The notes under the pieces are model-generated. The model searched no databases. It saw only the letters and a program-made list of their open reading frames with translations, and was not told the origin of the DNA. Both the position numbers and the translations under genes were made by a program. Shown piece after piece: positions 16,027-24,102 of a stretch of 64,000 bases of DNA (positions are counted from its first letter, which is position 1; each line of letters begins with the position of its first letter). The DNA comes from Cryptosporangium phraense. Lineage in GTDB: Bacteria; Actinomycetota; Actinomycetes; Mycobacteriales; Cryptosporangiaceae. Location: assembly GCF_006912135.1 (NCBI RefSeq), contig NZ_VIRS01000018.1:1-64000 (forward strand). The letters run 5' to 3'.

Positions 16027-16041
16027 CAATACACTGTATTG
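16027..16041. promoter_or_regulatory. Probable TetR operator CAATACA-C-TGTATTG
   Basis: A perfect 7-1-7 inverted repeat lies in the 71-bp divergent region between the TetR and monooxygenase genes. A second, weaker dyad (ATAC-AAC-GTAT) follows at 16047-16057. The AT-rich run GTAAAAATAC between them stands out from the GC-rich surroundings. Position and symmetry fit a TetR dimer site controlling both directions. Confidence 0.7.
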
Positions 16042-16073
16042 TAAAAATACAACGTATCGAAGGAGGCATGACC

Positions 16074-17144
16074 ATGCGCATCGCGATCATCGGCGGCGGC
16101 CCCGGCGGCCTGACCCTCGCCCGCACCCTCCACGTCCTCGGCCTGGAGTCGACGGTCTACGAACGCGACCCGTCCCGCGACGCCCGCGGTCAGGGCGGCA
16201 TGCTCGACCTGCACACCGACACCGGCCAGCGCGCACTCCGGGTGGCCGGCCTGGAGGATCAGTTCCTCGTCCACGCCCGGCGCGAGGGCCAGGACTTCCG
16301 TCTGCTCGACGAGACCGGCACGCTCCTGCTCCGGGTCGACACCCCGGACGACGCCCCGCTGGCCCGGCCCGAGATCGACCGGTCGGACCTGCGTGACTTA
16401 CTGCTCGACTCGCTCCCGGACGGAACGGTCCAGTGGGGCAAGGCCCTGACGACGGCCGGCGACGAACTCCTCTTCCACGACGGCACCGCCGCCGGCTACG
16501 ACGTGCTGGTCGGCGCCGACGGCGCGAGGTCACGCGTCCGGCCGCTGCTCACGGACGCCGAGCCGGTCCCGGTCGGCGTCGAGCACGTCGAGCTCGGCAT
16601 TCCGGACGTCGACCGGACGCACCCGCACCTGGCCGCGGTCCTCGGACGGGGCAACTACTGGGCGCTCGGCCCCGGTCAAGGGCTCGGGGCCCAGGTCAAC
16701 GGCAGCGGACGCGTTCGCGTGTACCTGTCGTTCTACGAAGGCCACGACGTTCCACCGTTGACCAAGGACGCCCTGGCCCGGGCCTTCGACGGCTGGGGCC
16801 CGGACGCGCAGGACCTGATCCGGGCCTGCGACGACGAGATCGTGCGCCGGACGATCACGATGCTGCCGCCCGGCCTCACCTGGACGCCGAACCCCCGCGT
16901 CACGCTGATCGGCGACGCGGCCCACCTGTGCCCGCCGTCCGGCGAGGGCGCCAACCAGGCCATGCTCGACGCCTCCGAGCTCGCCCAGGCCCTGGCCGCG
17001 CAACCCGGCCGGCCGGACGAGGCGATCCGGGCGTACGAGGCGTCGATGTACCCGCGCAGCACCGCGGTCACGGAGGAGTCGCTCCGGATTCGCGACATGC
17101 TCCGGGCGGGCGCTCAGGAGACACTGCGATTCTTCGCGCGTTAA
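16074..17144 (+). CDS. FAD-dependent monooxygenase, TetX-like
   Basis: A 356-residue class A flavoprotein monooxygenase. It has the dinucleotide-binding GGGPGG at 7-12, the TetX-type segment RGQGGMLDLHTDTGQRAL, the DG motif in VLVGADGARSRVR, and the second FAD motif LIGDAAHLCPP. TetX enzymes hydroxylate tetracyclines, but this homology level does not prove that activity. The second ATG (16074) is chosen because AGGAGG ends 7 nt before it; the ATG at 16068 is only 1 nt from it. Codon 109 is a rare TTA Leu (16398-16400), so bldA-type tRNA control is possible. It is divergent from a TetR gene. Confidence 0.88.
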   Translation: MRIAIIGGGPGGLTLARTLHVLGLESTVYERDPSRDARGQGGMLDLHTDTGQRALRVAGLEDQFLVHARREGQDFRLLDETGTLLLRVDTPDDAPLARPEIDRSDLRDLLLDSLPDGTVQWGKALTTAGDELLFHDGTAAGYDVLVGADGARSRVRPLLTDAEPVPVGVEHVELGIPDVDRTHPHLAAVLGRGNYWALGPGQGLGAQVNGSGRVRVYLSFYEGHDVPPLTKDALARAFDGWGPDAQDLIRACDDEIVRRTITMLPPGLTWTPNPRVTLIGDAAHLCPPSGEGANQAMLDASELAQALAAQPGRPDEAIRAYEASMYPRSTAVTEESLRIRDMLRAGAQETLRFFAR

Positions 17145-17154
17145 CGTCAGCATC

Positions 17155-17664
17155 ATGCCGGTACTCCTCGCGCCGACCGTCGCACTCCACGACAGCTGGC
17201 TCGAGGCGCGCACGGAGTGGAGCGACGACGAGTACCCGCACGGCAGCGGGCTGCGTCCGGAGTACGACGTGGACAGTCCGGCCGGCTTCGCGGCCTGGAT
17301 CGACAGCCTGCACCGGCGGAACGACTACGACGTGCCCGCGACCTACTGGTGGATCGTCGAGGACGACGTCTACCTGGGGGCGATCGCCCTCCGGCACACG
17401 CTTACTCCGCCGCTCCTGCAGGTCGGTGGCCACATCGGCTACAACGTCCGCCCGTCGGCCCGCAATCGGGGCCTGGCCACCTGGGCGCTCGGGGCCGTCC
17501 TCGACGAGGCCCGGGCGATGGGGCTCAGCCGGGTGCTGATCACCTGCAAGACCAGCAATCTGGCGTCGGCCCGGGTGATCGAGCACCGGAGCGGAGTACT
17601 CGAAGACACCCGCATCACCGACGAAGGCCTCACCTACCGCTACTGGGTCGAACTGAAGGGCTGA
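17155..17664 (+). CDS. GNAT-family N-acetyltransferase
   Basis: A 169-residue acetyltransferase-type protein. The core reads IGYNVRPSARNRGLATWALG (acetyl-CoA loop R-N-R-G-L-A at about 104-109) followed by LSRVLITCKTSNLASARVIE, the usual motif B with the conserved Asn. It lies 10 bp after the monooxygenase and 2 bp before the SnoaL-like gene, so the three may form one transcript. The substrate is unknown. Confidence 0.88.
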   Translation: MPVLLAPTVALHDSWLEARTEWSDDEYPHGSGLRPEYDVDSPAGFAAWIDSLHRRNDYDVPATYWWIVEDDVYLGAIALRHTLTPPLLQVGGHIGYNVRPSARNRGLATWALGAVLDEARAMGLSRVLITCKTSNLASARVIEHRSGVLEDTRITDEGLTYRYWVELKG

Positions 17665-17666
17665 CA

Positions 17667-18059
17667 ATGCACGCGTTCCGCCAGGCCGCCGAGGCCCGCG
17701 ACACGGAGGCGATCGAGGCGCTGCTCGCCGACGACGTCGTGTTCACCAGCCCGGTCGCGTTCAAGCCGTACCCGGGCAAGGCGCTCACGCTGGCGATCCT
17801 CCGTGCCGTCCTGCGCGTCTTCGAGGACTTCCGGTACGTCCGCGAGTACGAGGGCACCGACGCGCACGACTCGGCGCTGATGTTCACGGCCACGGTCGAC
17901 GGCAAGGCGCTGCAGGGCTGCGACTTCCTGCACACCGACGCCGACGGCCTGATCGACGAGCTCACCGTGATGGTGCGTCCGCTCTCGGCCGCCCACGCGC
18001 TCGCCGAGGCGATGAACGCTCAGTTCGACCAGATCACCCGCGAGGCGACGGCGAGCTGA
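17667..18059 (+). CDS. SnoaL/NTF2-like protein
   Basis: A 130-residue protein with the cone-shaped NTF2-like fold. It starts MHAFRQAAEARDTEAIEALL with DDVVFTSPVAF, the typical helix followed by strand that lines the pocket, and ends with a conserved-type strand (DELTVMVRPLSA). Members can be isomerases, cyclases or ligand-binding proteins; nothing here decides between them. It starts 2 bp after the GNAT gene. The last 26 bp overlap the opposing TetR gene. Confidence 0.82.
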   Translation: MHAFRQAAEARDTEAIEALLADDVVFTSPVAFKPYPGKALTLAILRAVLRVFEDFRYVREYEGTDAHDSALMFTATVDGKALQGCDFLHTDADGLIDELTVMVRPLSAAHALAEAMNAQFDQITREATAS

Positions 18060-18519
18060 AAGCCGCGATCAGCCGGGCCCAGGCGTCGTCCAGGTCGGCG
18101 TCGGCCGGGAACCGTCCGGCCAGTTCGAGGTCGACCAGGCCGTGCGCGGCCCCCCACACCACCCGGGCCAGCCCGTCGTCGCCTCCGAGCGCGTCGATCA
18201 GCGGGACCGCGGCCGTCTCGCACCGGAGCGGGCGGCGGGTCGCCAGCGCGTACAGGCGCGGGTGGTCCAGCGCCCACCGGCGGTAGGTGGCGGCCAGCGC
18301 GGCCAGGTCGCCGTCCGAGCCCTCGAGGGCCTCGGCCAGCAGCCGCAGCGCGCGGTCCTGCAGCGCCGCCTCGATCTCGGTCTTGTTCGCGATGTGCTTG
18401 TAGAGCGACGGCGCGCGCATCGAGAGCGCGGCGCCGAGCCGTCGCATCGTGAGGCCTTCGAATCCTTCGGCCTCGAGAATCTCCTCCGCCGCATCGACGA
18501 CGTCGTCCCGCCGGCTCAT
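18034..18519 (-). CDS. TetR-family regulator (WHG-type C-terminal domain)
   Basis: A 161-residue repressor. The HTH at about 5-50 reads DVVDAAEEILEAEGFEGLTMRRLGAALSMRAPSLYKHI in overlapping segments. The C-terminal half contains VVWGAAHGLVDLELAGRFP, characteristic of the WHG ligand domain. It is divergent from the GNAT gene at 18581 (61 bp) and convergent with the SnoaL-like gene. The target is probably the GNAT gene, its own gene, or both. Confidence 0.88.
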   Translation of the reverse strand: MSRRDDVVDAAEEILEAEGFEGLTMRRLGAALSMRAPSLYKHIANKTEIEAALQDRALRLLAEALEGSDGDLAALAATYRRWALDHPRLYALATRRPLRCETAAVPLIDALGGDDGLARVVWGAAHGLVDLELAGRFPADADLDDAWARLIAAFSSPSPRG

Positions 18520-18580
18520 CCGTTCTCCTCGTCAGGGCAGACTGTCCGGCGTCTCCGCTCCACGTCTGAAGGAGGTACCG

Positions 18581-19150
18581 GTGTTCGCGGTGGAACTCGG
18601 CGACGGTGCGCAGCTCCGTCCCCTCGAACCTCGACACGCGGACGAGTTCCTGCGGCACATGGATCGAGGGCGCGAGTTCATCGGGCGCTTCATCGGCCTC
18701 GCCGACGCCGTGAGCGACCCGGCGTCGAGCCGCGCGTTTCTCCGCTCGTACGCCGAGAAGGCCATGGCCGACAGCGGCCGCATCTACGGAATCTGGCTCG
18801 ACGGCACCCTCGTCGGCGGTGTCCTGTTCCGAACGATGGACGTCGAGCAGGGCACCGCCGAGGCCGGCTGCTGGCTTGAACCGGCGGCGGTGGGACGCGG
18901 GCTGATCACCAGGGCCGCGCGTCGCATCATCGACTGGGTGATCGACGAGCGCGACATCCATCGGGTCGAGTGGCTGGTGTCGTCCGGGAACACGCCGAGC
19001 ATCGCGGTCGCACGCCGGTTGGGGATGCAGCGCGACGGCGTTCTGCGTGGGGCCCGTCTGCACCGCGGGCAGCGCGCCGATCTCGAGGTCTGGTCGATCC
19101 TCGCTCCGGAGTGGCGCGCCGCCCGCGTCCTCCCGCCTACGAGCGGGTGA
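18581..19150 (+). CDS. GNAT-family N-acetyltransferase (RimL/serine acetylase type)
   Basis: A 189-residue acetyltransferase similar to ribosomal-protein-serine acetylases. It opens FAVELGDGAQLRPLEPRHAD. The acetyl-CoA loop AVGRGLITRAARRIIDW is at about 105-121, then RVEWLVSSGNTPSIAVARRLG and a final VLRGARLHRGQRADLEVWS. The GTG at 18581 is chosen because AAGGAGG ends 5 nt before it; the longer open frame upstream is antisense to the TetR gene. The 3' end overlaps the opposing secreted-protein gene by 14 bp. Confidence 0.87.
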   Translation: MFAVELGDGAQLRPLEPRHADEFLRHMDRGREFIGRFIGLADAVSDPASSRAFLRSYAEKAMADSGRIYGIWLDGTLVGGVLFRTMDVEQGTAEAGCWLEPAAVGRGLITRAARRIIDWVIDERDIHRVEWLVSSGNTPSIAVARRLGMQRDGVLRGARLHRGQRADLEVWSILAPEWRAARVLPPTSG

Positions 19151-19538
19151 TCACCGGGCATTCCACCTGGGAGCCGTAATCGCGGAGCGCGCCGCTGTAG
19201 ACCCACCCGTTCACGCCCCTGTCGTGGTCCCGCAGGTACGTCCACCGCCCGGTCGGCGCGGTCGTGCTACAGAAGTAGATGAGCAGGTCGGCCGGGCTCA
19301 CCACCGTGATCGCCGCGCACTCGGGCCCGGGCGCCACCCGCAGTTCGGCCGGCGCCGGGAAACGCACCCGGCTGCCGGGTTGCGGCGCCGTCGTGTTCGC
19401 GTAGGCCGGGACGCACCCGGTCACTCCGGTCGCGGCGGCGTCCGCCGCCTGCGCCTGCTGCGCTCCGAGGCCGACCACGGTGAGCGGTACGAACGCGGCC
19501 ACTCCGACCGCTCCCGCCACCTTCCGTCCGACGTTCAT
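19137..19538 (-). CDS. Small secreted protein with SH3-like end
   Basis: A 133-residue exported protein. The signal peptide covers residues 1 to about 32 (MNVGRKVAGAVGVAAFVPL, cleavage after AQA). The mature part has four cysteines, which could form two disulfides. It ends WTYLRDHDRGVNGWVYSGAL, which resembles the last strands of bacterial SH3 domains found in actinomycete secreted proteins. The role outside the cell is unknown. Confidence 0.78.
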   Translation of the reverse strand: MNVGRKVAGAVGVAAFVPLTVVGLGAQQAQAADAAATGVTGCVPAYANTTAPQPGSRVRFPAPAELRVAPGPECAAITVVSPADLLIYFCSTTAPTGRWTYLRDHDRGVNGWVYSGALRDYGSQVECPVITRS

Positions 19539-19699
19539 TCACTGCTCCCTCTGTGTCACGGACCTACAAACAGACAATCTGGACGCACACCCGCGCGCAA
19601 TGAGGGAATCGCCGATAGTCCGGCCAGGCCGACGGGATGAACGGCGGCAACTTCTCGGCGGCACCATGGCGCAGCTCACTAACCGGGTCTTTCCTGGCA

Positions 19700-19715
19700 T
19701 AAGGGAAATCCCTTA
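19700..19715. promoter_or_regulatory. Palindrome TAAGGG-AAAT-CCCTTA upstream of the LAL regulator gene
   Basis: An inverted repeat with the core GGGAAATCCC lies 51 bp before the GTG of the LAL regulator, inside a 227-bp intergenic region that otherwise holds nothing I recognise. From memory, this core matches the GGGAWWTCCC centre of sites bound by PimM-type LuxR regulators. It could be an autoregulatory site for the LAL protein's LuxR-type HTH. Confidence 0.5.
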
Positions 19716-19765
19716 GTTTTGCCTCGACCCCACCCAGCAATCCGAGTAGGTGCACGATTCCTACG

Positions 19766-22534
19766 GTGTCTCCGGACCGCCCCCGCCTGAGCGCAGACGT
19801 CGAGTTCGTCGGCCGCGACCGGGAACGCACGTCCCTCGAACAGCTCTTGGACGGCCTGCCCACGGCCGGCGGCGCCCTGCTCGTCCGCGGCGATCCGGGG
19901 GTCGGCAAGACGACGCTGCTGGACTACGCGGAACAGCTCGGCGCCCCGAAGTTCCCGGTGCTCCGGGTGCGTGGGGTCGAGACCGAGATGTCGCTCCCGT
20001 TCGCCGCGCTGGGCGAGCTCCTCCTGCCGCTCCGCCGCCACTTCGGCGCGGTACCGCGGGCCCAGCGGGAGAACCTCGAGGCGGCGCTGGCGCTCAGCGA
20101 GCGGACGCCCCGGTCGGGCGTGAACCCGTACGCGGTCTGCGTGGCGACGTTGAACGTGCTGGCGTCGGCGGCGAACCCCGATCCGCTGGTGATGCTCGTC
20201 GACGATCTGCAGTGGGTGGATCCCGACTCGGGCCAGGTCTTCCGGTTCCTGGCTCGCCGCGTAGCGTCCGACCGAATCGCGTTCGTGGCCGCGAGCCGCA
20301 CCACCCTCGACGACCCCGGCGGATTCACCACGGTGGAGATGCGGGGCATGGACGAGGCCGAGTGCTCCGAGGTGCTCCGCAGCCGCGGGCTGGCCGTCGA
20401 GGCCGGCGTCCTGCCCGCGTTGATGTCGTTCTCGCGGGGCAACCCGCTGATCCTGCTCGAGTTCACCTCGCGGCTGAGCCCGGCGCAACGGCGGGGTGAC
20501 CAGCCGCTGCCCCGGTCGCCGGCGGCCGGTCAGCGGGCCGAGGAGGGGTGGGCCGCGCGCCTGCGGGCGCTGCCGGAGCCGACGCACCGGGCGCTGGCGC
20601 TGGTCGCCGCGGCCCGGGAACCGACCATCGACGCGCTGGAGCAGGCGCTGACCGCGACCGGCCTGTCCCTGCACGACCTCACCCCGGCCGAGGAGGGCCG
20701 GCTGGTCACGATCGACGAGGACCGCTACGAGTTCGTGCACCCGATCCTGCGGAGCGTGGCGTTGCGGACGGTGACCGCGGCGGTCCGCCGGGGCGCGTAC
20801 CGGGTCCTGGCCGAGGGGGCCACCGGCGCGGTCCGGGCCTGGTACCGGGCCAGCGCGGTGACCCGGCCGGACGAGGACGTGGCGGCCGGGCTGGTGACCG
20901 CCGCGGTCGAGGCCGGGCAGTGCGGTTCGTACCTGGCCGCGGCCCACGCCTGGCACCGCGCGGCCGAGCTGACCCCCGAATCCGAGCGCTCGGCCACCCG
21001 CCTGCTCGACGCGGCCCGGAACGCGCTGCTCGGTGGCGCCTGCGACGAGGCCGCGGCCTGGTGCCACCGGGCCCAGGCGGTGGCGACCGACCCGCGCCTG
21101 CGGGCCGACATCGCGCTGCTCCACGGGCAGGCGCTCACCTGGATGGGGCGGATCCGGGAGGCGCTGAGCCTGCTGGTCGCCGCGGCCGAGCTGGCCGCGC
21201 CGCTGGACACCACCCGGGCCGCCCTGCTCGCCGCCGCCGCGGTGGTACCGGCGCAGATGAGCGCCGAGCCGGTCGCGGCCGAACGGTCCGCCAGGCGAGC
21301 GATGGAGCTGAGCGGCGGCGACAGCAGCGCCCGGCTGGCCCTCTGTCAGGCGCTCTGCATGACCGATCGGAACGAGGAGGCGAACGTCGCGATCGACCGG
21401 ATGATCGCCGAGCTCGCCCCGGCCGACCCGGCCACCGCGGCGATGGTGTTCGGCGGTGTCGCCCATGCGTCACTGGCGCTGGACCGGTTCGACGACTCCC
21501 AGCGACTGCTGCACCAGCTGCTCGACGGCGCCCGCCGCACCGGCGACCCGGCCGCGTACGCCTACGCGTTCGGCCTCCGCAGCGAGCTCGGGTGGCGGAC
21601 CGGTCAGTGGTCGGCCGCCTATGCCGACGGGCTGGAGTCGCTCGCGAAAGCGGCCGCGCTGCGACACCGGGGCACCGAGGCGGTCGCGCACCTCGCCCTG
21701 GCCAAGGTCGACGCGGCCCGCGGCGACCACGCGACCTGCGAGCGGCGCGTCGCCGAGGCGTTCGAGTCCACCGACTTCTCCCACGTCCGGTCGATGCGGT
21801 TCCTGCGGGCCGGGGTGCTCGGCCTGAACAGCCTGAGCGCCGGAGCCTGCGCCGACGCCGCCGTGCACCTGGCCCACGCCCACGAGCTGTTCGTCCGGTG
21901 CGAGCTCGGAAACCTGAACACCGGCTGGTTCGCCGGCGAGCTGGTGGAGGCGCACGTCCGGGCCGGCAACCCGGCCGCGGCCCGGGACGCGATGGTCTGG
22001 ATCGAGGGCTGTGCCCGCCGGACCGGGATGCTCTGGCAGATCGCGATCGCGGCGCGCGGCCGGGCCCTGGTCGCCGACGATCCGGACGAGATCGAGGCCG
22101 CGTTCCGCACCGCCCTCGACGCCCACGAGCGCCACCCGGCGCCGTTCGATCAGGCCCGGACGCTGCTCTGCCAGGGTGAATGGCTCCGGCGGGCGCGGCG
22201 CAAGGCCCAGTCGCGGGCCCCGCTGCTGGCCGCGCACCGGACGTTCTCGCAGCTGGGCGCCCGTCCGTGGGTCGAGCGCTGCGTGGCCGAGCTCGCGGCC
22301 AGCGGGCACGCGCCACCCGGCGACCAGCCGGCCGGCGGACTCGACCGGCTCAGCCCACAAGAGCTGCAGGTGGCCCGGATGGTGGCCGAGGGCCTGACGA
22401 ACGCCGAAGTGGGAGCGGCGCTGTTCATCTCGGCCAAGACCGTGGAGGCGCACCTGACCCACGCCTACCGCAAGCTCGGCGTCCGCTCCCGGGCCGGCCT
22501 CACCCGGGTGGTCACCGAGTGCGGGCTGGACTAG
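19766..22534 (+). CDS. LAL-type LuxR regulator (ATPase-HTH)
   Basis: A 922-residue large ATP-binding LuxR regulator. The N-terminal AAA/STAND module opens with FVGRDRERTSLEQLL, has Walker A GDPGVGKTT at 42-50 and Walker B LVMLVDDLQWVD at 141-152. A long helical TPR-like middle follows. The C-terminal LuxR HTH at about 855-918 reads LSPQELQVARMVAEGLTNAEV and ISAKTVEAHLTHAYRKLGV. LAL proteins activate secondary-metabolite or catabolic clusters in response to ATP and a ligand. No biosynthetic cluster is adjacent, so the regulon is probably elsewhere. The GTG start has no obvious ribosome site. A palindrome lies upstream. Confidence 0.92.
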   Translation: MSPDRPRLSADVEFVGRDRERTSLEQLLDGLPTAGGALLVRGDPGVGKTTLLDYAEQLGAPKFPVLRVRGVETEMSLPFAALGELLLPLRRHFGAVPRAQRENLEAALALSERTPRSGVNPYAVCVATLNVLASAANPDPLVMLVDDLQWVDPDSGQVFRFLARRVASDRIAFVAASRTTLDDPGGFTTVEMRGMDEAECSEVLRSRGLAVEAGVLPALMSFSRGNPLILLEFTSRLSPAQRRGDQPLPRSPAAGQRAEEGWAARLRALPEPTHRALALVAAAREPTIDALEQALTATGLSLHDLTPAEEGRLVTIDEDRYEFVHPILRSVALRTVTAAVRRGAYRVLAEGATGAVRAWYRASAVTRPDEDVAAGLVTAAVEAGQCGSYLAAAHAWHRAAELTPESERSATRLLDAARNALLGGACDEAAAWCHRAQAVATDPRLRADIALLHGQALTWMGRIREALSLLVAAAELAAPLDTTRAALLAAAAVVPAQMSAEPVAAERSARRAMELSGGDSSARLALCQALCMTDRNEEANVAIDRMIAELAPADPATAAMVFGGVAHASLALDRFDDSQRLLHQLLDGARRTGDPAAYAYAFGLRSELGWRTGQWSAAYADGLESLAKAAALRHRGTEAVAHLALAKVDAARGDHATCERRVAEAFESTDFSHVRSMRFLRAGVLGLNSLSAGACADAAVHLAHAHELFVRCELGNLNTGWFAGELVEAHVRAGNPAAARDAMVWIEGCARRTGMLWQIAIAARGRALVADDPDEIEAAFRTALDAHERHPAPFDQARTLLCQGEWLRRARRKAQSRAPLLAAHRTFSQLGARPWVERCVAELAASGHAPPGDQPAGGLDRLSPQELQVARMVAEGLTNAEVGAALFISAKTVEAHLTHAYRKLGVRSRAGLTRVVTECGLD

Positions 22535-22931
22535 GGCAGCGGTACCACGATCCGGCCGCCCGGCTCGGAACTCTCAGCCGCGTCGAGCATCGCGGCAGCG
22601 ATCGTCGCCCGGCTCACCGACGCCGGGTGCCGAAGGCGCCGAGCCAGACGACCCGGGCCGGGCCGGCCGCCACCACCGCCCGAGCTCCCGCGGTCAGCAC
22701 GCCGGGTGCGTCGGTGACGCCGAGCGCCGAGACGACGGTCTCCCGGCCGGCCAGGGCCTGCGCGATGCTCTCGGCGTCGAGCACGTCGGCGGCGACGCGG
22801 GTGAGCCGCGGGCCGTCCGGCAGGCGTTCCGGATGTCGCGAGATCGCGGTGACCTCGTGCCCGCGATCGAGCGCCTGCCGGGTCAGCTCGACGCCGACCG
22901 CTCCGGACGCGCCGAGGATCGTCAGGTTCAT
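22531..22931 (-). pseudogene. NAD(P)H-binding (NmrA/SDR-like) gene with internal deletion and frameshift
   Basis: The first 105 codons (22931 to about 22617) encode a normal Rossmann start: MNLTILGASGAVGVELTRQA, then VTAISRHPERLP and VVSALGVTDAPG up to VVWLGAFGT. The frame then stops. In another frame the next ~80 bp read VSRATIAAAMLDAAESSE and GGRIVVPLP followed by TAG, the usual C-terminus of this family. The middle, about 75-90 residues in relatives, is missing. This fits an internal deletion that also shifted the frame. The start overlaps the stop of the neighbouring IMPase-like fragment (ATGA). The end shares CTAG with the LAL gene. Confidence 0.75.
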
Positions 22932-23413
22932 GCCAGCCATGCCAGCGCTGCCAGCACGGCCGCGTGCAGGCCGGACGCGACGACGAGCAGCGGGAACGTC
23001 GTCGGCACGGTGTTGCGGACGAGCAGCGCGCGGTCGGACAGGGCGGCGAACGTGCGGCCGAAGCGGGCGTGCACCTCGGGGGTGTTGCCGGCCTGGCTGG
23101 CGGTCACGATCGCCGCGTCCAGATCGGTCTTGGCCGACACCCGCAGCGGGCGGCCGTCGAGGAACGCGCCGCCGCCGCGCACGGCCGTGTAGGTGAGGTC
23201 GCCGATCGGCTGACGGACCACGGTCAGCTCGGGGACGCCGTCGTTGAGCAGCGTGATCGTGACCGCCCAGTCCGGCAGCCCGCGGACGAAGTTGACGGCC
23301 CCCTCGGCGCCGTCGACGACCCACCATTGGCCCGGCGGGACCTCGGCCCCGGTGTCCTCGTCGAACCACTGGACGCCGGGTAGTAAGTCGCGCACGACCT
23401 GAATCAAATGCAT
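22928..23413 (-). pseudogene. Inositol-monophosphatase-like gene, truncated and internally deleted
   Basis: A 161-codon open frame with recognisable IMPase pieces: PGQWWVVDGAEGAVNFVRG, then DWAVTITLLNDG, VRGGGAFLDGRPLRVS and VPTTFPLLVVASG. It jumps straight to LHAAVLAALAWLA at the end. About 40 N-terminal residues are absent, and the segment normally between the TFPL strand and the C-terminal helix, which carries the last catalytic region, is missing. The metal site normally read as WVVDPxDGT is DGAEGA here, although related actinobacterial homologues also vary at this point. It is probably non-functional. It overlaps the next fragment by ATGA. Confidence 0.6.
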
Positions 23414-23445
23414 CCTTGCTAGGCCTAGAATTACCCAGATGCATT
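23407..23445. promoter_or_regulatory. 39-bp dyad AATGCATC ... CTAGGCCTAG ... GATGCATT
   Basis: The arms AATGCATC (23407-23414) and GATGCATT (23438-23445) are perfect reverse complements. They enclose the 10-bp palindrome CTAGGCCTAG (23419-23428). The element covers the start of the IMPase-like fragment and the last codons of the TMEM175 gene. It may be an old operator or the scar of a rearrangement at the edge of the decayed region. Confidence 0.5.
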
Positions 23446-24066
23446 CGTGCGTCGGTGCCTCCAGCGGTTGACCAGGCGGGTCAGGACGCCGGTCAGCAGT
23501 AGCAGGAGTAACGCGCCCCAGTTGATCTGCTTCACCACGACCGCGATCAACGAGATCGCCACCAGCAGGAACGTGCTCACGGCCGACGGCACGATCCGGT
23601 CCCCGTAGGCCTCGACGTCGGCACCCTCCTTGAACAGCGCCGGCCGGCGGGCCAGGTAGGCGCTCAGCGCGGTCAGACACCCCGAGCTGATCACGAGCGT
23701 CACCAGGTAGAGCCCTCGTGCGCCGGGGTCCGTGTCGTAGATCTCGATCAGCGCCGTCGGGTACGGCAGAAAGACGATCGTCATCGCCCAGACCATCGTG
23801 ATCCCGACCAGCACGCTGTCGTAGGACTCGATCGGCTCCAACAACCGGTGGTGCACGCGCCAGAACCGGAAGATCACGACGAAGCTGAGCACGAAGCTCC
23901 CGTACTTCGTGATCGCCTCGGTGCTCAGCACGAACTCGCTGAACGGCTCGTCAGACGTGAGGTTGGACGTCATCTCGACCAGCGGCAGGATCAGCAGCGT
24001 GACCGCGATGGCCACGATCGCGTCGATGAACGTCAGGTACCGATCGAGGCTGAGGGGTGTGCGCAC
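23431..24066 (-). CDS. TMEM175/DUF1211-like membrane protein (putative K+ channel)
   Basis: A 211-residue membrane protein with about six helices. The N-terminal helix RYLTFIDAIVAIAVTLLIL corresponds to the TMEM175 signature helix, in which the usual FSDG is replaced by FIDA. Further helices include FVLSFVVIFRFWRVHHRLL, with the conserved F-W-x2-H pattern, and LVGITMVWAMTIVFLPYP. Bacterial members form leaky potassium channels. The start is a GTG at 24066. It ends inside a palindromic element. Nothing nearby suggests a pathway. Confidence 0.85.
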   Translation of the reverse strand: MRTPLSLDRYLTFIDAIVAIAVTLLILPLVEMTSNLTSDEPFSEFVLSTEAITKYGSFVLSFVVIFRFWRVHHRLLEPIESYDSVLVGITMVWAMTIVFLPYPTALIEIYDTDPGARGLYLVTLVISSGCLTALSAYLARRPALFKEGADVEAYGDRIVPSAVSTFLLVAISLIAVVVKQINWGALLLLLLTGVLTRLVNRWRHRRTNASG

Positions 24067-24102
24067 CCGGCGAGCGTAGAACGTCGGATGCGCCGACCAA
24101 CT

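Noticed and set aside
19679-21466. A 595-residue minus-strand open frame opposite the LAL regulator
   Set aside because: Antisense shadow of a clear LAL gene, without ribosome site or family similarity.
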